Positions 10,976 through 21,205 are shown, numbered from the stretch's first letter. The stretch: 64,000 bases of DNA from Ariolimax columbianus (GCA_036924085.1 JAVGWX010000009.1:62009012-62073011), one strand, 5' to 3'. Numbers and translations are program-made. The notes: generated by a model not told the origin, from the letters alone.

Positions 10976-11430
10976 GTTCAGTTCATCCCGTAACCCATCA
11001 GTTCGTTGGGGCACACATGAAGACACTCCCAAAATCCCACGCCATCCCTATCTGTCTGTCGCCGCCTGACGTATCTCACTGGGACGAAGGCCTGACCACT
11101 CAGTGATGTTGTCCACCCATGTCTTCCTTGGACGTACTCGCCCTCTCTGTCCCGGTACGGAACCAAAGAGTATCGAGTTGGTATTCCGTTGGACCTCGCG
11201 ACGTGCCCGCACCAGGCCATCTTTCGTCTTTTGATAGCTGTGAACAGATCTTCAAAAGGACCAATAGCGTCTTCAACTCTCTGACGGATTTCCACGTTCG
11301 TGACACGATCTTTACATGTAACATTTAGGAGTTTTCTATAGCACCTCATTTCCATTGCATGTATCCTGCCCTGGATATCTGCTGTAATGGTCCAGGTCTC
11401 GCAGGCATACAGAAATATTGATAGCACTAA
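10976..11430 (-). pseudogene. LINE reverse transcriptase C-terminal fragment
   Basis: Minus-strand reading: YACETWTITADIQGRIHAME, MRCYRKLLNVTCKDRVTNVE, then IKRRKMAWCGHVARSNG. This is the post-catalytic part of a common LINE reverse transcriptase (CETWT, GHV-R motifs). The end is frameshifted after GHVARSNG. It lies directly after the nested LINEs and is on the other strand. Confidence 0.85.
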
Positions 11431-11689
11431 AGAGCGTATTAGTCTAATCTAAAGATTATAGGACTCTAAAATCAAGGGTTGATCGAGAAGGGTAGGGTGC
11501 ACAAGAGGACTGAACAGGTTGGGGAGATGGGCGCGCAACCAGCGAACTACATTAACCATATTTATTCATACCTCTCGGGGTTCGCTGACAGAAATGTGGC
11601 ACGTTAGGTTCTCCCGGGACCATAGTAATGCCGTTTCCGAATAGCATAGTATAGTTGTGTGTTTTCGTCCGCCTTGTTTTTTTTTAAAG

Positions 11690-12060
11690 GCAGATTGCGT
11701 TTATTGTGTTTTGCTCCTAACGACCCATTGCATCTGACTTCAGCGCTAATTTTAATTGTTTTACTTCCTAAATTGTCATAATTTTTCTACTTCATTAATC
11801 CAAATACAAGCAAGTTCAGGTTGTGAACCGTATCCCTAGCGGCTTTGCCATGCCTACCCCCTCCAAATAATATAATATTATATACGTATGTTCAATCGTT
11901 ATTATACGTATATTATTAATGTGCGTATTGTTAATTAGAACTATCAGATCCCCACCCCCAATCGCCATTCTCACCCACAGGCAATTGTGACTCAACTTTG
12001 TCCCTTCTCTTCTACTTTTGGTGTAGATGTATTCAGTTATTGTACTTGTGCTTTATAGTT
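11690..12060. repeat. Direct duplication flanking exon 1, left copy
   Basis: The segments gttttgctcctaacgaccca and cttctcttctacttttggtg plus tagatgtattcagttattg recur in the same order at 12640-12885. The two copies straddle the PDZ exon at 12346-12444. Copies differ by indels in the AT-rich middle. Confidence 0.8.
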
Positions 12061-12310
12061 TCAATGTTGGAGTCATCTTAGGAATCAGATATTGTCACGA
12101 TGGAGTCAGCTTAGAAATTACATATTGTCATGTTGGAGTCAGCTTAGAAATGCGATATTGTCACGTTGGAATCATCTTAGAAATGAGATATTGTCATGTT
12201 GGAGTCAGCTTAGAAATGAGATATTGTCACGTTGGAGTCATCTTAGAAATGATATATTGTCACGTTGGAGTCAGCTTAGAAATGAGATATCGTCACATTG
12301 GAGTCAGTAC
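12060..12310. repeat. 33-bp minisatellite next to a splice acceptor
   Basis: About 7.5 units of 33 bp (gttggagtcagcttagaaat ...), with alternation gtcagc/gtcatc and cac/cat. The last unit ends about 35 bp before the acceptor AG at 12344-12345, so the array may contain or adjoin the branch point. Confidence 0.93.
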
Positions 12311-12345
12311 GAAAACATGTCTACAAAATGTTCTTCTACTTTCAG

Positions 12346-12444
12346 GAGGTGCTGCTGAAAAGAGCATCCATCGATGAAAAACTGGGATTAACGTTGTGCT
12401 ATGGTTCCCTAGAGGACGAATTGACGGATATATTTATTAGCGAG
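12346..12444 (+). CDS. PDZRN3: PDZRN3/4-like, PDZ2 exon 1 (internal exon)
   Basis: Thirty-three codons open the second PDZ domain of a PDZRN-type E3 ubiquitin ligase; in vertebrates this family acts at synaptic and cell-contact membranes. The exon follows a pyrimidine-rich stretch ending ttctactttcag and is followed by gtgagt. It reads in phase 0 at both ends. The peptide holds EKLGLTLCY, the carboxylate-binding GLGF-type loop and strand B, and ends DIFISE, the strand that leads into the next exon (VDPCSIAG...). Joined across the 38-kb intron, the two halves form a continuous PDZ core. The upstream neighbour is a 33-bp minisatellite ending about 35 bp before the acceptor. The preceding exon is not visible in the window. 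A family call of PDZRN3/4 is strong; telling PDZRN3 from PDZRN4 is not possible, since invertebrates may carry one ancestral gene. Confidence 0.85.
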
Positions 12445-12639
12445 GTGAGTACGCTATGTTCATCTTCTTCTCGTTCTTACCGTTCTAGTAATCGACTCAT
12501 TAGTTGTCGGTACGTACACATATTTTAATCTGTCGCTGATACAGAATTTTCTCGACGCTAGTTTTCTTATTTCGTTTCCTTGGATTCATTTTATAATTTT
12601 TACTTGCTTAGTATCATAAGGTGGAAGTCCACCGTACTA

Positions 12640-12885
12640 TGTTTTGCGTCTAATGGACCAGTGCATCCGACCTAAGCGCACATTTTAAAAATAGTTTTAC
12701 TTCTAATATGATTACGACCTTGCTGAATACGATCAAGTCTATTGTGGTGAGTCAGACCACTAATTCCACCCCGCCCACCCCCACCAATATCCATCCTCAC
12801 CCACAGACAATTATGACTCCACTTTGTCCCTTCTCTTCTACTTTTGGTGTAGATGTATTCAGTTATTGCACTTGTGTTTCATATT
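12640..12885. repeat. Direct duplication flanking exon 1, right copy
   Basis: Matches 11690-12060, best at 12800-12885 (tgtcccttctcttctacttt, ggtgtagatgtattcagtta). No second exon-like copy follows it. Confidence 0.8.
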
Positions 12886-13189
12886 TTCAATGTGATGGTG
12901 TAGCTATCCCAATGTCGTTCCTTTCTTAATCAACTCTTGCGACATGCCTGTTTACCATTCTTTGCTCTCCTATTACGCGCATGTGATGCACCTTCGCATA
13001 TTTGGGCAGCGCCATTGATGCTTCAGGGGAGGGGAAGAGACAGATGGGAGGGCTACGATTGGAAAGGCGATGTCTACATTCCCTGGAATTTAAGACTAAT
13101 ACATAGGATTGTTTCATTCCAATGTCAAATCAGTACTCCTGTACAGTGCATAAACTTGGAGAGCGACAAGGGCAGTACAGAGGAAAATT

Positions 13190-13440
13190 CAGTCGTTCGT
13201 CAACAAATCTTTACGAAGGATAATGGAAATAGTCTGGCAAGACAAGGTAAGCAGCGAAGACTTATGGGAAAAGAACCAACAGCCAGTGGTACAAAAGATC
13301 AAACATTGTAAATGGATTTGGATGATACACACGCTATAGGAAACACCATCAAACATGGCCAGACATGCATTGCCATGGAATCTACAGTGGAAGAGCAAGA
13401 GAGGTAGAGAAGGAAATGTGTATATATTATTCTCAAGTTT
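13190..13440 (+). pseudogene. Jockey-like LINE reverse transcriptase C-terminal fragment
   Basis: The frame reads SFVNKSLRRIMEIVWQDKVS, SEDLWEKNQQPV, KWIWMIHTL and MARHALPWNLQWKSKRGREG. This corresponds to the INRCLRRIL ... LW ... KWRWIGHTLRK ... WNPQGKRKRGRP pattern at the end of jockey-like pol proteins. A stop replaces Arg after HTL. Confidence 0.85.
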
Positions 13441-13663
13441 TGACTGCCAGAATGTTGACATTTTAATATGTCGGTACTTGCTTGAAGTTAGCATTCAATT
13501 GTTGGTACACAAATAGTAACATTGTAACCTGCCACGTCATGTCATAAGTATCGACTGAGGAGATTTAAGCACGAGGTTGGCTACCCAAATTGTGTAGAAG
13601 CGTCAAGCCACAAGACAAAGACAAGAATACATATGTAGCCTATTTGGTGTCCATGCTGGACGC

Positions 13664-14300
13664 TGCTAGTGCTGAGTTGTGTAAAGTCGTGACGTGTTCT
13701 TACTGAAAGCTACTAGTACTGAGTTGTGTAAAGTCGTGACGTGTTCTTACTGAAAGCTACTAGTGCTGAGTTGTGTAAAGTCGTGACGTGTTCTTACTGA
13801 AAGCTACTAGTGCTGAGTTGTGTAAAGTCGTGACGTGTTCTTACTGAAAGCTACTAGTGCTGAGTTGTGTAAAGTCGTGACGTGTTCTTACTGAAAGCTG
13901 CTAGTGCTGAGTTGTGTAAAGTCGTGACGTGTTCTTACTGAAAGCTACTAGTGCTGAGTTGTGTAAAGTCGTGACGTGTTCTTACTGGAAGCTACTAGTG
14001 CTGAGTTGTGTAAAGTCGTGACGTGTTCTTACTGAAAGCTGCCAGTGCTGAGTTGTGTAAAGTCGTGACGTGTTCTTACTGAAAGCTACTAGTACTGAGT
14101 TGTGTAAAGTCGTGACGTGTTCTTACCGAAAGCTACTAGTGCTGAGTTGTGTAAAGTCGTGACGTGTTCTTACTGAAAGCTGCTAGTGCTGAGTTGTGTA
14201 AAGTCGTGACGTGTTCTTACTGAAAGCTACTAGTGCTGAGTTGTGTAAAGTCGTGACGTGTTCTTACTGGAAGCTACTAGTGCTGATTTGTATAAAGTCG
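13664..14300. repeat. 47-bp satellite, about 13.5 units
   Basis: Unit begins agtgctgagttgtgtaaagt and continues cgtgacgtgttcttactgaa. Units are nearly identical apart from a few single-base variants (actagt/gctagt/gccagt, tgaaag/tggaag). The last unit is diverged. Low divergence suggests recent expansion or gene conversion. Confidence 0.97.
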
Positions 14301-14329
14301 GGACAACGTACCCTTTCGTAACTTCTACA

Positions 14330-14680
14330 GGTTAGTACAGGTAACGCCAAATCCAAAAATGGAATGAACTAACGCAGAGCCCCTGTAGGGTTAGATAACT
14401 GTGAAAGAAAATGCGCCTGGACATCATGCCATACGCAACATGGGAATCTCTTAATAGACTCCGAACTGGCGTACTACGATGCAGGATGAACCCATAGAGA
14501 TGCAGGGATGAAGAGACATGCAACTGTGGAACAATACAAGACCCAGACCCACCTGATAATATGTCGAAACATTATGGAAACATGCAATATGGATGACATG
14601 TTGAGAGGGAATGGTAAGGTAATCTACTTGGCCGAACATTTGAAACATGTCTGACGTAGCATTCTTGACACGGACATTAA
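14330..14680 (+). pseudogene. LINE C-terminal zinc-knuckle fragment, copy 1
   Basis: Frames give WESLNRLRTGVLRCRMNP, DEETCNCGTIQDPDP and AEHLKHV. This is the C-terminal TW-S-LNRLRTG ... C-x-C-G-T region of a LINE family also present at 15620-15830. Frameshifts separate the pieces. Confidence 0.8.
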
Positions 14681-14831
14681 GTAAGTGAGTTGGCGGGTTA
14701 CAGTGACTCTTCTTACATTCAAAAACGAACCTGATAAGGAAGACCAGGGCTAGCAGGCTGCATGAGTAGTGCTTAAGTGTTGAAAGGATGTGACTGGTTG
14801 AAAGTCGTTTCCAGGGGAATTCCCGACTGCT

Positions 14832-15315
14832 TTGTTAGTTGCAATCTTTGTGGAGGGAGGCCCCTTTCGTATATCTCCCTGTCCTGTAGAACAAACGATT
14901 CTACGTTACCGTAAGGTGGGAATTAGATGGCGAAACCAACAAAATGGACTGGCACAAGAACATGTCCTGGCACAAGAACATGTCCTGGCACAAGAACATG
15001 TCCTGGCACAAGAACATGTCCTAGCACATATATTGTATAACATATCTACCAACGACCAACCCACAGATACAGAGTGGACAAAATTAATATATGCCGATGG
15101 TACAGCAGTAGCTGTCTACGGAAATGGCTTCGAAAAAGTCCAACAGAAATTGACAAACGCCCTTGATGCCCTTGCGTTATACTACCATACAAATCACCTC
15201 AAACCAAACCCCATTAAGACCCATGTATGTGCCTACCATCTTAGAAACAGGGAAGCAAGATAAAAGCTACATATCAAATGGAAAGGACATCACCTGGAAC
15301 ACAGTTTGTCTCTCA
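14832..15315 (+). pseudogene. LINE reverse transcriptase palm fragment with internal 18-bp duplications
   Basis: The frame reads NGLAQEHVLA..., AHILYNISTNDQPTD, KLIYADGTAVAVYGNGFEKV, ALYYHTNHLKPNPIKT and HLRNREAR. The Y-A-D-D catalytic motif of reverse transcriptase has become Y-A-D-G, which would abolish catalysis. The preceding G-x-V-L-AP-ILYN motif is repeated because an 18-bp unit is amplified at 14946-15035. The frame is lost at an ATCT microsatellite. Its C-terminal partner may be the fragment at 15620. Confidence 0.88.
14946..15035 (+). repeat. 18-bp tandem repeat inside LINE coding sequence
   Basis: Five units of ctggcacaagaacatgtc-type sequence, in frame (LAQEHV repeats), within the reverse transcriptase motif before the catalytic YADG. 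Confidence 0.92.
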
Positions 15316-15316
15316 A

Positions 15317-15376
<60 letters not shown>

Positions 15377-15377
15377 G

Positions 15378-15411
<34 letters not shown>

Positions 15412-15432
15412 GATTTATCTATCTATCTATCC
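15316..15432. repeat. (ATCT)n microsatellite
   Basis: About 29 tetramers with a few interruptions (ctgt, cgat, ccat). Confidence 0.98.
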
Positions 15433-15619
15433 ATCATCTTCAGTCCACTTATGTCGTTAGACGTCGTGGGGAGGTGCGACCGCCTTTGTTTCATATATTT
15501 TGGCAGGTGAAAGTCCACTGGTGACTTGCCAGGAAAATCCCAGCATCTGTTAGCCCCTGGAATATACGATCGCCTATTTTTTAGACTGGTGGAGGGGAAA
15601 GCGTAAATTGAGTAAGGTA

Positions 15620-15830
15620 GATCCGCAACCTGTGAGACGCCATCTAAGCCGCTCCGCGAAACATACAAATGTGGAGCAACACAAGACCAAGACCACCCGA
15701 TGATCTGCCCAAATCTCCCGGAGACTTGCAGTACGGACGATCGGTTGAGTGGCAGCAACAAGGAATTCCATATGGCTCAATGCTGGAAGAATGGTGGATG
15801 ACGTAGTGCCTGGGACACGACAAGTAAGGA
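15620..15830 (+). pseudogene. LINE C-terminal zinc-knuckle fragment, copy 2
   Basis: Reads RETYKCGATQDQDHPMICPN then LPETCSTDDRLSG. It is the same C-terminal family as 14330-14680 (C-x-C/G-T-QD ... CPN-PETCS-DD). Confidence 0.78.
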
Positions 15831-15859
15831 AGTACCTGACTGTAGTCGACTTGCAGGCT

Positions 15860-16206
15860 CCTCAATATAGATTACCACTTTGGAGATAATAGTGCAAATT
15901 CCCACCTCGTTGGTCAGTTTGCTGTGACACGGCCTGTTTACAGAAGCACGAACAAGAACGTGAGCTGGGGTCTTGATCATTATGTGTTCACCTCACCCAG
16001 ATAACTCTTCCTTCCTACCTTGATCATTATGTGTTCACCTCACCCAGATAACTCTTCCTTCCTACCTTGATCATTATGTGTTCACCTCACCCAGATAACT
16101 CTTCCTTCCTACCTTGATCATTATGTGTTCACCTCACCCTGATAACTCTTCCTTCCTACCTTGATCATTATGTGTTCACCTCACTCCGATTACTCTTCGT
16201 CCCAAC
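15860..16206 (-). repeat. MSR fragment with an expanded 47-bp tandem repeat
   Basis: The body cccacctcgttggtcagttt and gacacggcctgttta is MSR in reverse orientation. The segment cttgatcattatgtgttcac is then repeated five times with period 47 (starts at 15972, 16019, 16066, 16113, 16160). The normal MSR minisatellite has a 37-38 bp unit, so this one used a different register. Confidence 0.85.
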
Positions 16207-16700
16207 GCCAAAACAGAAGAAGGATTGTTTTTTTTTCCTTCTTTTATCATTTACACTGTGTGTCCTCCAAGTGCTTTTTTAAAAAGTAAATTGTTTAATT
16301 GCCTCTTTCCTGAAGACGTACAGAATCATGTGAGAAATCTCAGATTTAACATTTATACGTATATACACAAGAAAGAACCGGGTGACCGTTTTACACTCTT
16401 CTTTGACATGGATATCAGCGTATGCAGCCTGACGGTCAAAACTATCTGGCCTGCAATCCCAAATCGTAATATCTTATCACTCCGGCACACTGGTCCAAAC
16501 AAGTATTTCAAGTGTATATCAGGACTAGAACCACAAAATGTTTAATGAGATGAGTTGGAGTACTGGTATATATTTCGTTATTTATTTATGTATTTGTAGA
16601 AATAATGCTGACATTTATTTATATTCTTCTTCATAGGCGTTCGTCCCGAAAGTAATGCACGTGACCCTGTGTTGTTGCCATTTTATAGCGAAGCTGGACT
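16207..16700. other. No recognised feature
   Basis: AT-rich; a 106-codon frame at 16225-16545 shows no domain or repeat signature. Confidence 0.4.
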
Positions 16701-16710
16701 GATACGATTT

Positions 16711-17079
16711 CTTCTTCGTCTTCTTCTTCGTTCGTTCTTAATCTCCCGCTAACAAACCCTAAAATGGCTTAAGTAGCAGAATGTAGTCCAGAGAACGGAA
16801 TGCGTTGTGTCGTAGTTTACAGCTTGACTGCGATATTTGCACCTTTCGATCCAACACATCCGACTTCAGCAAGCATTTTTTGAGTACCCGGTTAGCATTC
16901 CCTTTTCGATCCCTTCTCCTTAGCCAGTCTGCCCTGCTGCAGCCTGCTATCCAGGATCACCACGTGGAGGTGTAGAAGGGTCTTGGCAGCTCTGTTTCGC
17001 TGGCCCTGACACTAGCAGGCAGCTATGGGTCGCTGACCACTGGAGCTCATGCATGCACTGCTCAGCATCTTGATCCCAC
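16711..17079 (-). mobile_element. SINE-A, GAA tail, TSD
   Basis: Full-length reverse copy (tail at 16711-16740 as TTC, head gggatcaagatgctgagcag near 17079). The 9-bp TSD atacgattt lies at 16702-16710 and 17080-17088. Confidence 0.92.
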
Positions 17080-17094
17080 ATACGATTTAATTCA

Positions 17095-17290
17095 GCACGG
17101 AATTTTGTTAACCGAGTTTGCCTTCCCTTTTTTTTGGTCCCTAATCTCTTAGCTAAACTTCATTGCTGCAACCTGTTTCCAGAACCGCCACTTGGAGGCT
17201 GAATAGGGTCGCGGCAAGTTATTGGTCACTGAACCTGATTCAAGCAGCCAGTTATGAGTCACTGACTGCTGTCAGCTAATTCACTGCTGC
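17095..17290 (-). repeat. Diverged SINE-A-related head
   Basis: Follows the previous SINE in the same orientation and keeps its order of motifs (gctaaac, ctgcaacctgtt, tccagaaccgcca, gagtcactgactgctg), but is much diverged. It is either an older insertion or an ancestral subfamily. Confidence 0.6.
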
Positions 17291-17339
17291 ATCTTCTGTC
17301 TCGTTTATATTCTATTATTACTTCCTTCGCCCGAGTGTT

Positions 17340-17960
17340 TTCGGGTTCGAAAAAGGCATGTTGAAATAGGCGACTAAGAAGGATTGGGCAGGGGGGTGGC
17401 TATTCCATCATGTACAAGTTTTAAGTCACAAGCGTTAGCATATATAGACAGGTCAACGTTTGATGTATCAAGCAAAAAGGTCCGTAGTGTCAATCTTCAA
17501 CAAGTTGTTTTACATAGGACATCTCAGTCTGGTGTGTCCTGCGCATAGCCGGACAATGATCACTTAGTCTCGCCTGGACAGTTGGTGGTAGGCATTGTTT
17601 TCTATTTGACCAATGTGGTCTGTTGTCCACGTTGCACTGTACGTTGTCCTGATGCATGCTTCAGTCTCATTATATGTGGTTTCTGTATCACTCTGCTACA
17701 TCATCCCTCCGTCTCTGGCGAGTCTGTCCGCCTCCTCGTTGCCTGGAATGTCGCAATGGGCTATGCGGTGCTCGAACCCTAGCCATTTCCATTATCGCTT
17801 TGAGAGGCGAGTGCCCTAACTCTCTACCACAGCTCAACTTCCTGGAAGACAGCTGCCAACCTCCATGTCTTGCGGGTAACGTTAGAAGCAAATCTCGTCA
17901 TATCTATCTTGTTTTTAGAGAACCTGGTAAATTCCGTCGTCTTTGTCTGAGACACCTCCT
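17340..17960 (-). pseudogene. RNase H-bearing LINE, C-terminal fragment joined to a tRNA-like head
   Basis: The minus strand reads AHCDIPGNEEADRLARDGG, TETTYNETEACIRTTY, then (frameshifted) VIIVRLCAGHTRLRC. This matches the RNase H end and GHNRLRYHL region of 9927-10461, but is old. Directly before it on the minus strand (17850-17760) is gtggtagagagttagggcac and agggttcgagcaccg, which look like an A-box and a B-box of a tRNA-derived promoter. Confidence 0.75.
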
Positions 17961-18232
17961 TAAAAAAACAATGCATCTCCACTTCGTCAATTAGCTGATT
18001 AGTGTTCCTCGTGTGATATTTTCGTCAGTTCTGTGTTCTTATTTCTGTGCTATGTTCACATTGATCTATGCCTGTGACTTACTTTGTGCTATGTCTACAT
18101 TGATCTTTGCTTGTGACTTGCTTAAGTGGAATATGTTTGTGTGGTATTTCAGAATAAATTGGCTGCATTGCGCAAGTACAATATATAGAGAAATATCTCT
18201 CAACCAAGGTCAAGCAAGTGGTCGATATGGGT

Positions 18233-18862
18233 TCCACGAGATGTTGCTGTAGGTTACGTAAGATGTTGCTACGGGTTCTGTGAGATGTTGCTATGGGATT
18301 TGCGAGATGTTGCTATGGTTTCCGCGAGATGTTGCTATGGTTTTTGCAAGATGTTGCTGTGGGTTACATAAGATGTTGCTATGGGTTCTGCGAGATGTTG
18401 CTATGTGTTCTTCGAGATGTTGCTATGGTTTCCGCGAGATGTTGCTATGGGTTTTGTAAGATGTTGCTATGGGCTCTGCGAGATGTTGCTATGTGTTCTT
18501 CGAGATGTTGCTATGGTTTCCGCGAGATGTTGCTATGGTTTCTTCGAGATGTTGCTATGGTTTCCGCGAGATGTTGCTATGGGTTACATAAGATGTTGCT
18601 ATGGGTTCTGCGAGATGTTGCTATGTGTTCTTCGAGATGTTGCTATGGTTTCCGCGAGATGTTGCTATGGGTTTTGTAAGATGTTGCTATGGGTTTTGCA
18701 AGATGTTGCTGTGGGTTACATAAGATGTTGCTATGGGTTCTGCGAGATGTTGCTATGGTTTCCGCGAGATGTTGCTATGGGTTTTGTAAGATGTTGCTGT
18801 GGGTTACATAAGATGTTGCTATGGGTTCCGCGAGATGTTGCAATGGGTTCTGCGAGAGATCA
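18233..18862. repeat. 22-bp satellite, about 28 units
   Basis: Unit gagatgttgctatgggttct plus gc, with variants tttccgc, ttcttc, ttttgtaa, ttacataa. Variant order suggests higher-order blocks. All three + frames are largely open (up to 173 codons) because 22 is not a multiple of 3 and the unit lacks stops; these are not genes. Confidence 0.96.
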
Positions 18863-19297
18863 ATATGGGTTCCTCAAAGGGTTTCCGCTGTTGGATCCGT
18901 AAGATGGTCCATATGGCTTTAGAGAGAACTCGCTTTGGCATCTGCTAAATATCTTTATTGGTTTTACAAGAGATCACAGTTTTAACAAAAATATTTATTT
19001 TTATTTTTTTAAATGCACATCAAGTGATAAAAGCTCTCGCAGTGATTAGCTCAGTGTTTCCCATACATCAGGACACCATATGATTTATTTGTTCACAACA
19101 CTCTGTCTTACTATTTATTTATTTTTTTTATTTTCGACTTTGTGGAGACATTTTCTTGTTGTAAATTACCTTAAATATAATAATTAAAACATGCATATAT
19201 TATTATACTGGTGGAAAAAGACAGTAAATTAATCACAAATTACAATTTTCTTTAAACTTAATGAGATGCCAACTTTAAAACCATTTATTATTGCATT
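18863..19297. other. AT-rich, no recognised feature
   Basis: Contains T-runs and an AT-rich 3' flank of the transposase remnant that follows. Confidence 0.4.
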
Positions 19298-19452
19298 TAA
19301 ATTGCCAGACATTTCCCAACGTTGATGCACTCATCCCATCGCTTTATCAGTGCCCCGAAGCTTGCAGCATAGAAGACTTTAGTCTACTGCTCTAAGCACA
19401 TTCGCATGTGACGTTCAACCTCTTCGTCATTCGCGAAACATCTCCTGCCAAA
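19298..19452 (-). pseudogene. Mariner-type transposase, C-terminal remnant
   Basis: The minus strand reads GRRCFANDEEVERHMRMCLE, a stop, then TKVFYAASFGALIKRWDECI and NVG. This is the final part of mariner (Tc1/mariner superfamily) transposases, where the pattern is GRRF-(S/A)-DEEV ... FY--G---L--RW-KCI. The in-frame stop and the absence of the DDD catalytic region show it is a relic. No inverted repeat was identified. Confidence 0.8.
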
Positions 19453-19565
19453 GTAGAGTCATGCATTATATTTTAGGCTAAACCACGTGAATATCTATTA
19501 AACATCTCCTGCCAAAGTAGAGTCATGCATTATGCGTTAGGCTAAACCACGTGAATATCTATTAC
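19437..19565. repeat. 64-bp direct duplication
   Basis: Two copies of aacatctcctgccaaagtag ... ccacgtgaatatctatta, adjacent and almost identical. The duplication starts inside the transposase remnant. Confidence 0.93.
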
Positions 19566-20010
19566 AGTTGCTACAATGTCTATCGTTACTTGACTGTCAG
19601 ATCTCTTCATCTCTCCCACACGCACAAATGAGTCTATTGAAATTTGAATAAGACAACCATGTCTGACTTCATCAGCAATTATTTAGTGTTTTTGAGAAAA
19701 TGTATCGACTCAGTTATACATCACTTTGCGCGACAAACAATTCTTAACACGAACAGGAACCAAATCCATATGAGTATCTTGGGGGGGGGGGGGGGGGGAG
19801 ACCCACTCACCAGCATGCTGTTCGTTCATTGTACACTCTGTGAGCACGAACGCCATTTTGTATCTCTATTGCGCACGTGTTTGCGACACTGAACGTCTGT
19901 TACCTACAGTAATTACAAAGGTGGGTATTGATGCTACCTAATGACACCTTTAGAAACTACCGGCATATTTTCTCGCTATTCCCTTTCACTTATTTACCTT
20001 CTTTTGACTA
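19566..20010. other. No gene; G18 homopolymer at 19781-19798
   Basis: Otherwise unassigned. The G18 run could form a G-quadruplex and is prone to length error. Confidence 0.6.
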
Positions 20011-20014
20011 ACCT

Positions 20015-20170
20015 TCGAATATCTCAGTAGAGCAGTTTTTAATGCACTGGCTTCCAAGACGAGCGAATATTTTTGAATGACAAACGGCCACGAGGTCGAC
20101 CCAGCCTGAAACAATAGATAACACAACAAATGTGGAAAGGGAAAGCGGCGAGCGTGATGCTGACCATATC
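20015..20170 (+). repeat. Decayed tRNA-headed SINE
   Basis: Contains tctcagtagagcagttttta (degenerate A-box zone), acgaggtcgacccagcctga and gggaaagcggcgag, matching the body of the SINE at 29634-29892 (gtcgacccaacctt, gtaaaagcggcgag). Confidence 0.6.
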
Positions 20171-20174
20171 ACCC

Positions 20175-20500
20175 GTAGTCTTTGTCTTAGTCGACCTGTA
20201 CTACTACAGGAACATAAGCCCATGTGCAGGTCCCATCTCTGATGTGAGCTGGATGTAGCCAGGAGGAAGATTTCCTGCTTAGCTGGCTAGGCTCTACTGT
20301 GGAGGGTGGTTAACCGAGGTGCGAGTCCATCTTAATAGACTCAAACACTAGAACAAAATAGACCCGCAGCCTGTTAGGCGCCATCTATGCTGCTCTTAAC
20401 AAACCACCTAAGCATGGCCGGTGCTATGCCATTTCACACAGTTAGTCGCCTCTTGCGACATGCTCTCAGTGGGACAGTTGTGCTATTCTTGTCCTTGTTA
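20175..20500 (-). repeat. Dispersed repeat C, reverse copy
   Basis: The same 330-bp sequence as 47880-48215 in the opposite orientation. Shared landmarks include gtcgacctgta, ccatctctg, ggctaggctc, gtggagggtggttaac, atgctgctcttaacaaacca and tagtcgcctcttgcgacatg. Confidence 0.85.
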
Positions 20501-20546
20501 TACACATACACGCTAACAAACCACCCGTACATGATAAAGATGATAT

Positions 20547-20547
<1 letters not shown>

Positions 20548-20598
<51 letters not shown>
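20548..20598. repeat. (AT)n microsatellite
   Basis: About 25 AT dinucleotides abutting the tail end of a SINE-A copy. Confidence 0.98.
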
Positions 20599-20600
<2 letters not shown>

Positions 20601-20960
20601 TTGGCATGGCTTCGTTCGTTCTCAATCTTCCGCTACCAAACCCTGAAAGGGCGTAAGTAGCAGAATGTAGTCCAGAGAAAGAATGCGTTGTAAGGTATTT
20701 TACAGCTTGACTGCGATATTTGCATTTTTCGGTCCAACACATCCGACTTCAGCAAGCATTTTTTTAGTACCGGGTTAGCATTCTCTCTTCGATCCGTTCT
20801 CCTTAGTCAAGTCTGCCCTGCTGCAGCCTGTTATCCAGGACCACCGCATAGAGGTGTAGAAGGTTCTTGGCAGCTCTGGTTCGCTGGCCCTGATGCTAGC
20901 AGTCAGCTATGGGTCACTAACCACTGCAGCTAATGTGCTACTCAGCATCTTGATCCCTAA
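20599..20960 (-). mobile_element. SINE-A, AAGCC tail
   Basis: Reverse copy with tail gcttggcatggcttcgttcg and head near 20955. The TSD is obscured by the AT repeat on one side. Confidence 0.88.
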
Positions 20961-21164
20961 GGTGCATACGAAATCTTTCTGATGTTGAACAAAACAAGTG
21001 CTGCTTTAGAACTGGGAAAATTATACCGTAAATTATTATCTTTCAGTGATTAACAGAACGTTAATAAATTAAATTCAGGCAGTGGTACCTGCATTGACAA
21101 GAATAGACCCACTGCCTCCTTATCCGGGCAACTTTCCTTCTACTTGCAAATCCCTATTTTGGAT

Positions 21165-21205
21165 CCTGGTAGCGGGAGTTTAAGAACAAACGCCGAAGAA
21201 GAAAA
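21165..21205 (+). repeat. SINE-A 3' end fragment
   Basis: ggtagcgggagtttaagaac followed by a short GAA tail; the 5' part is missing. Confidence 0.6.

Noticed and set aside
13664..14300. CRISPR-like direct repeats
   Set aside because: Units are contiguous with no unique spacers, and the context is an animal intron.
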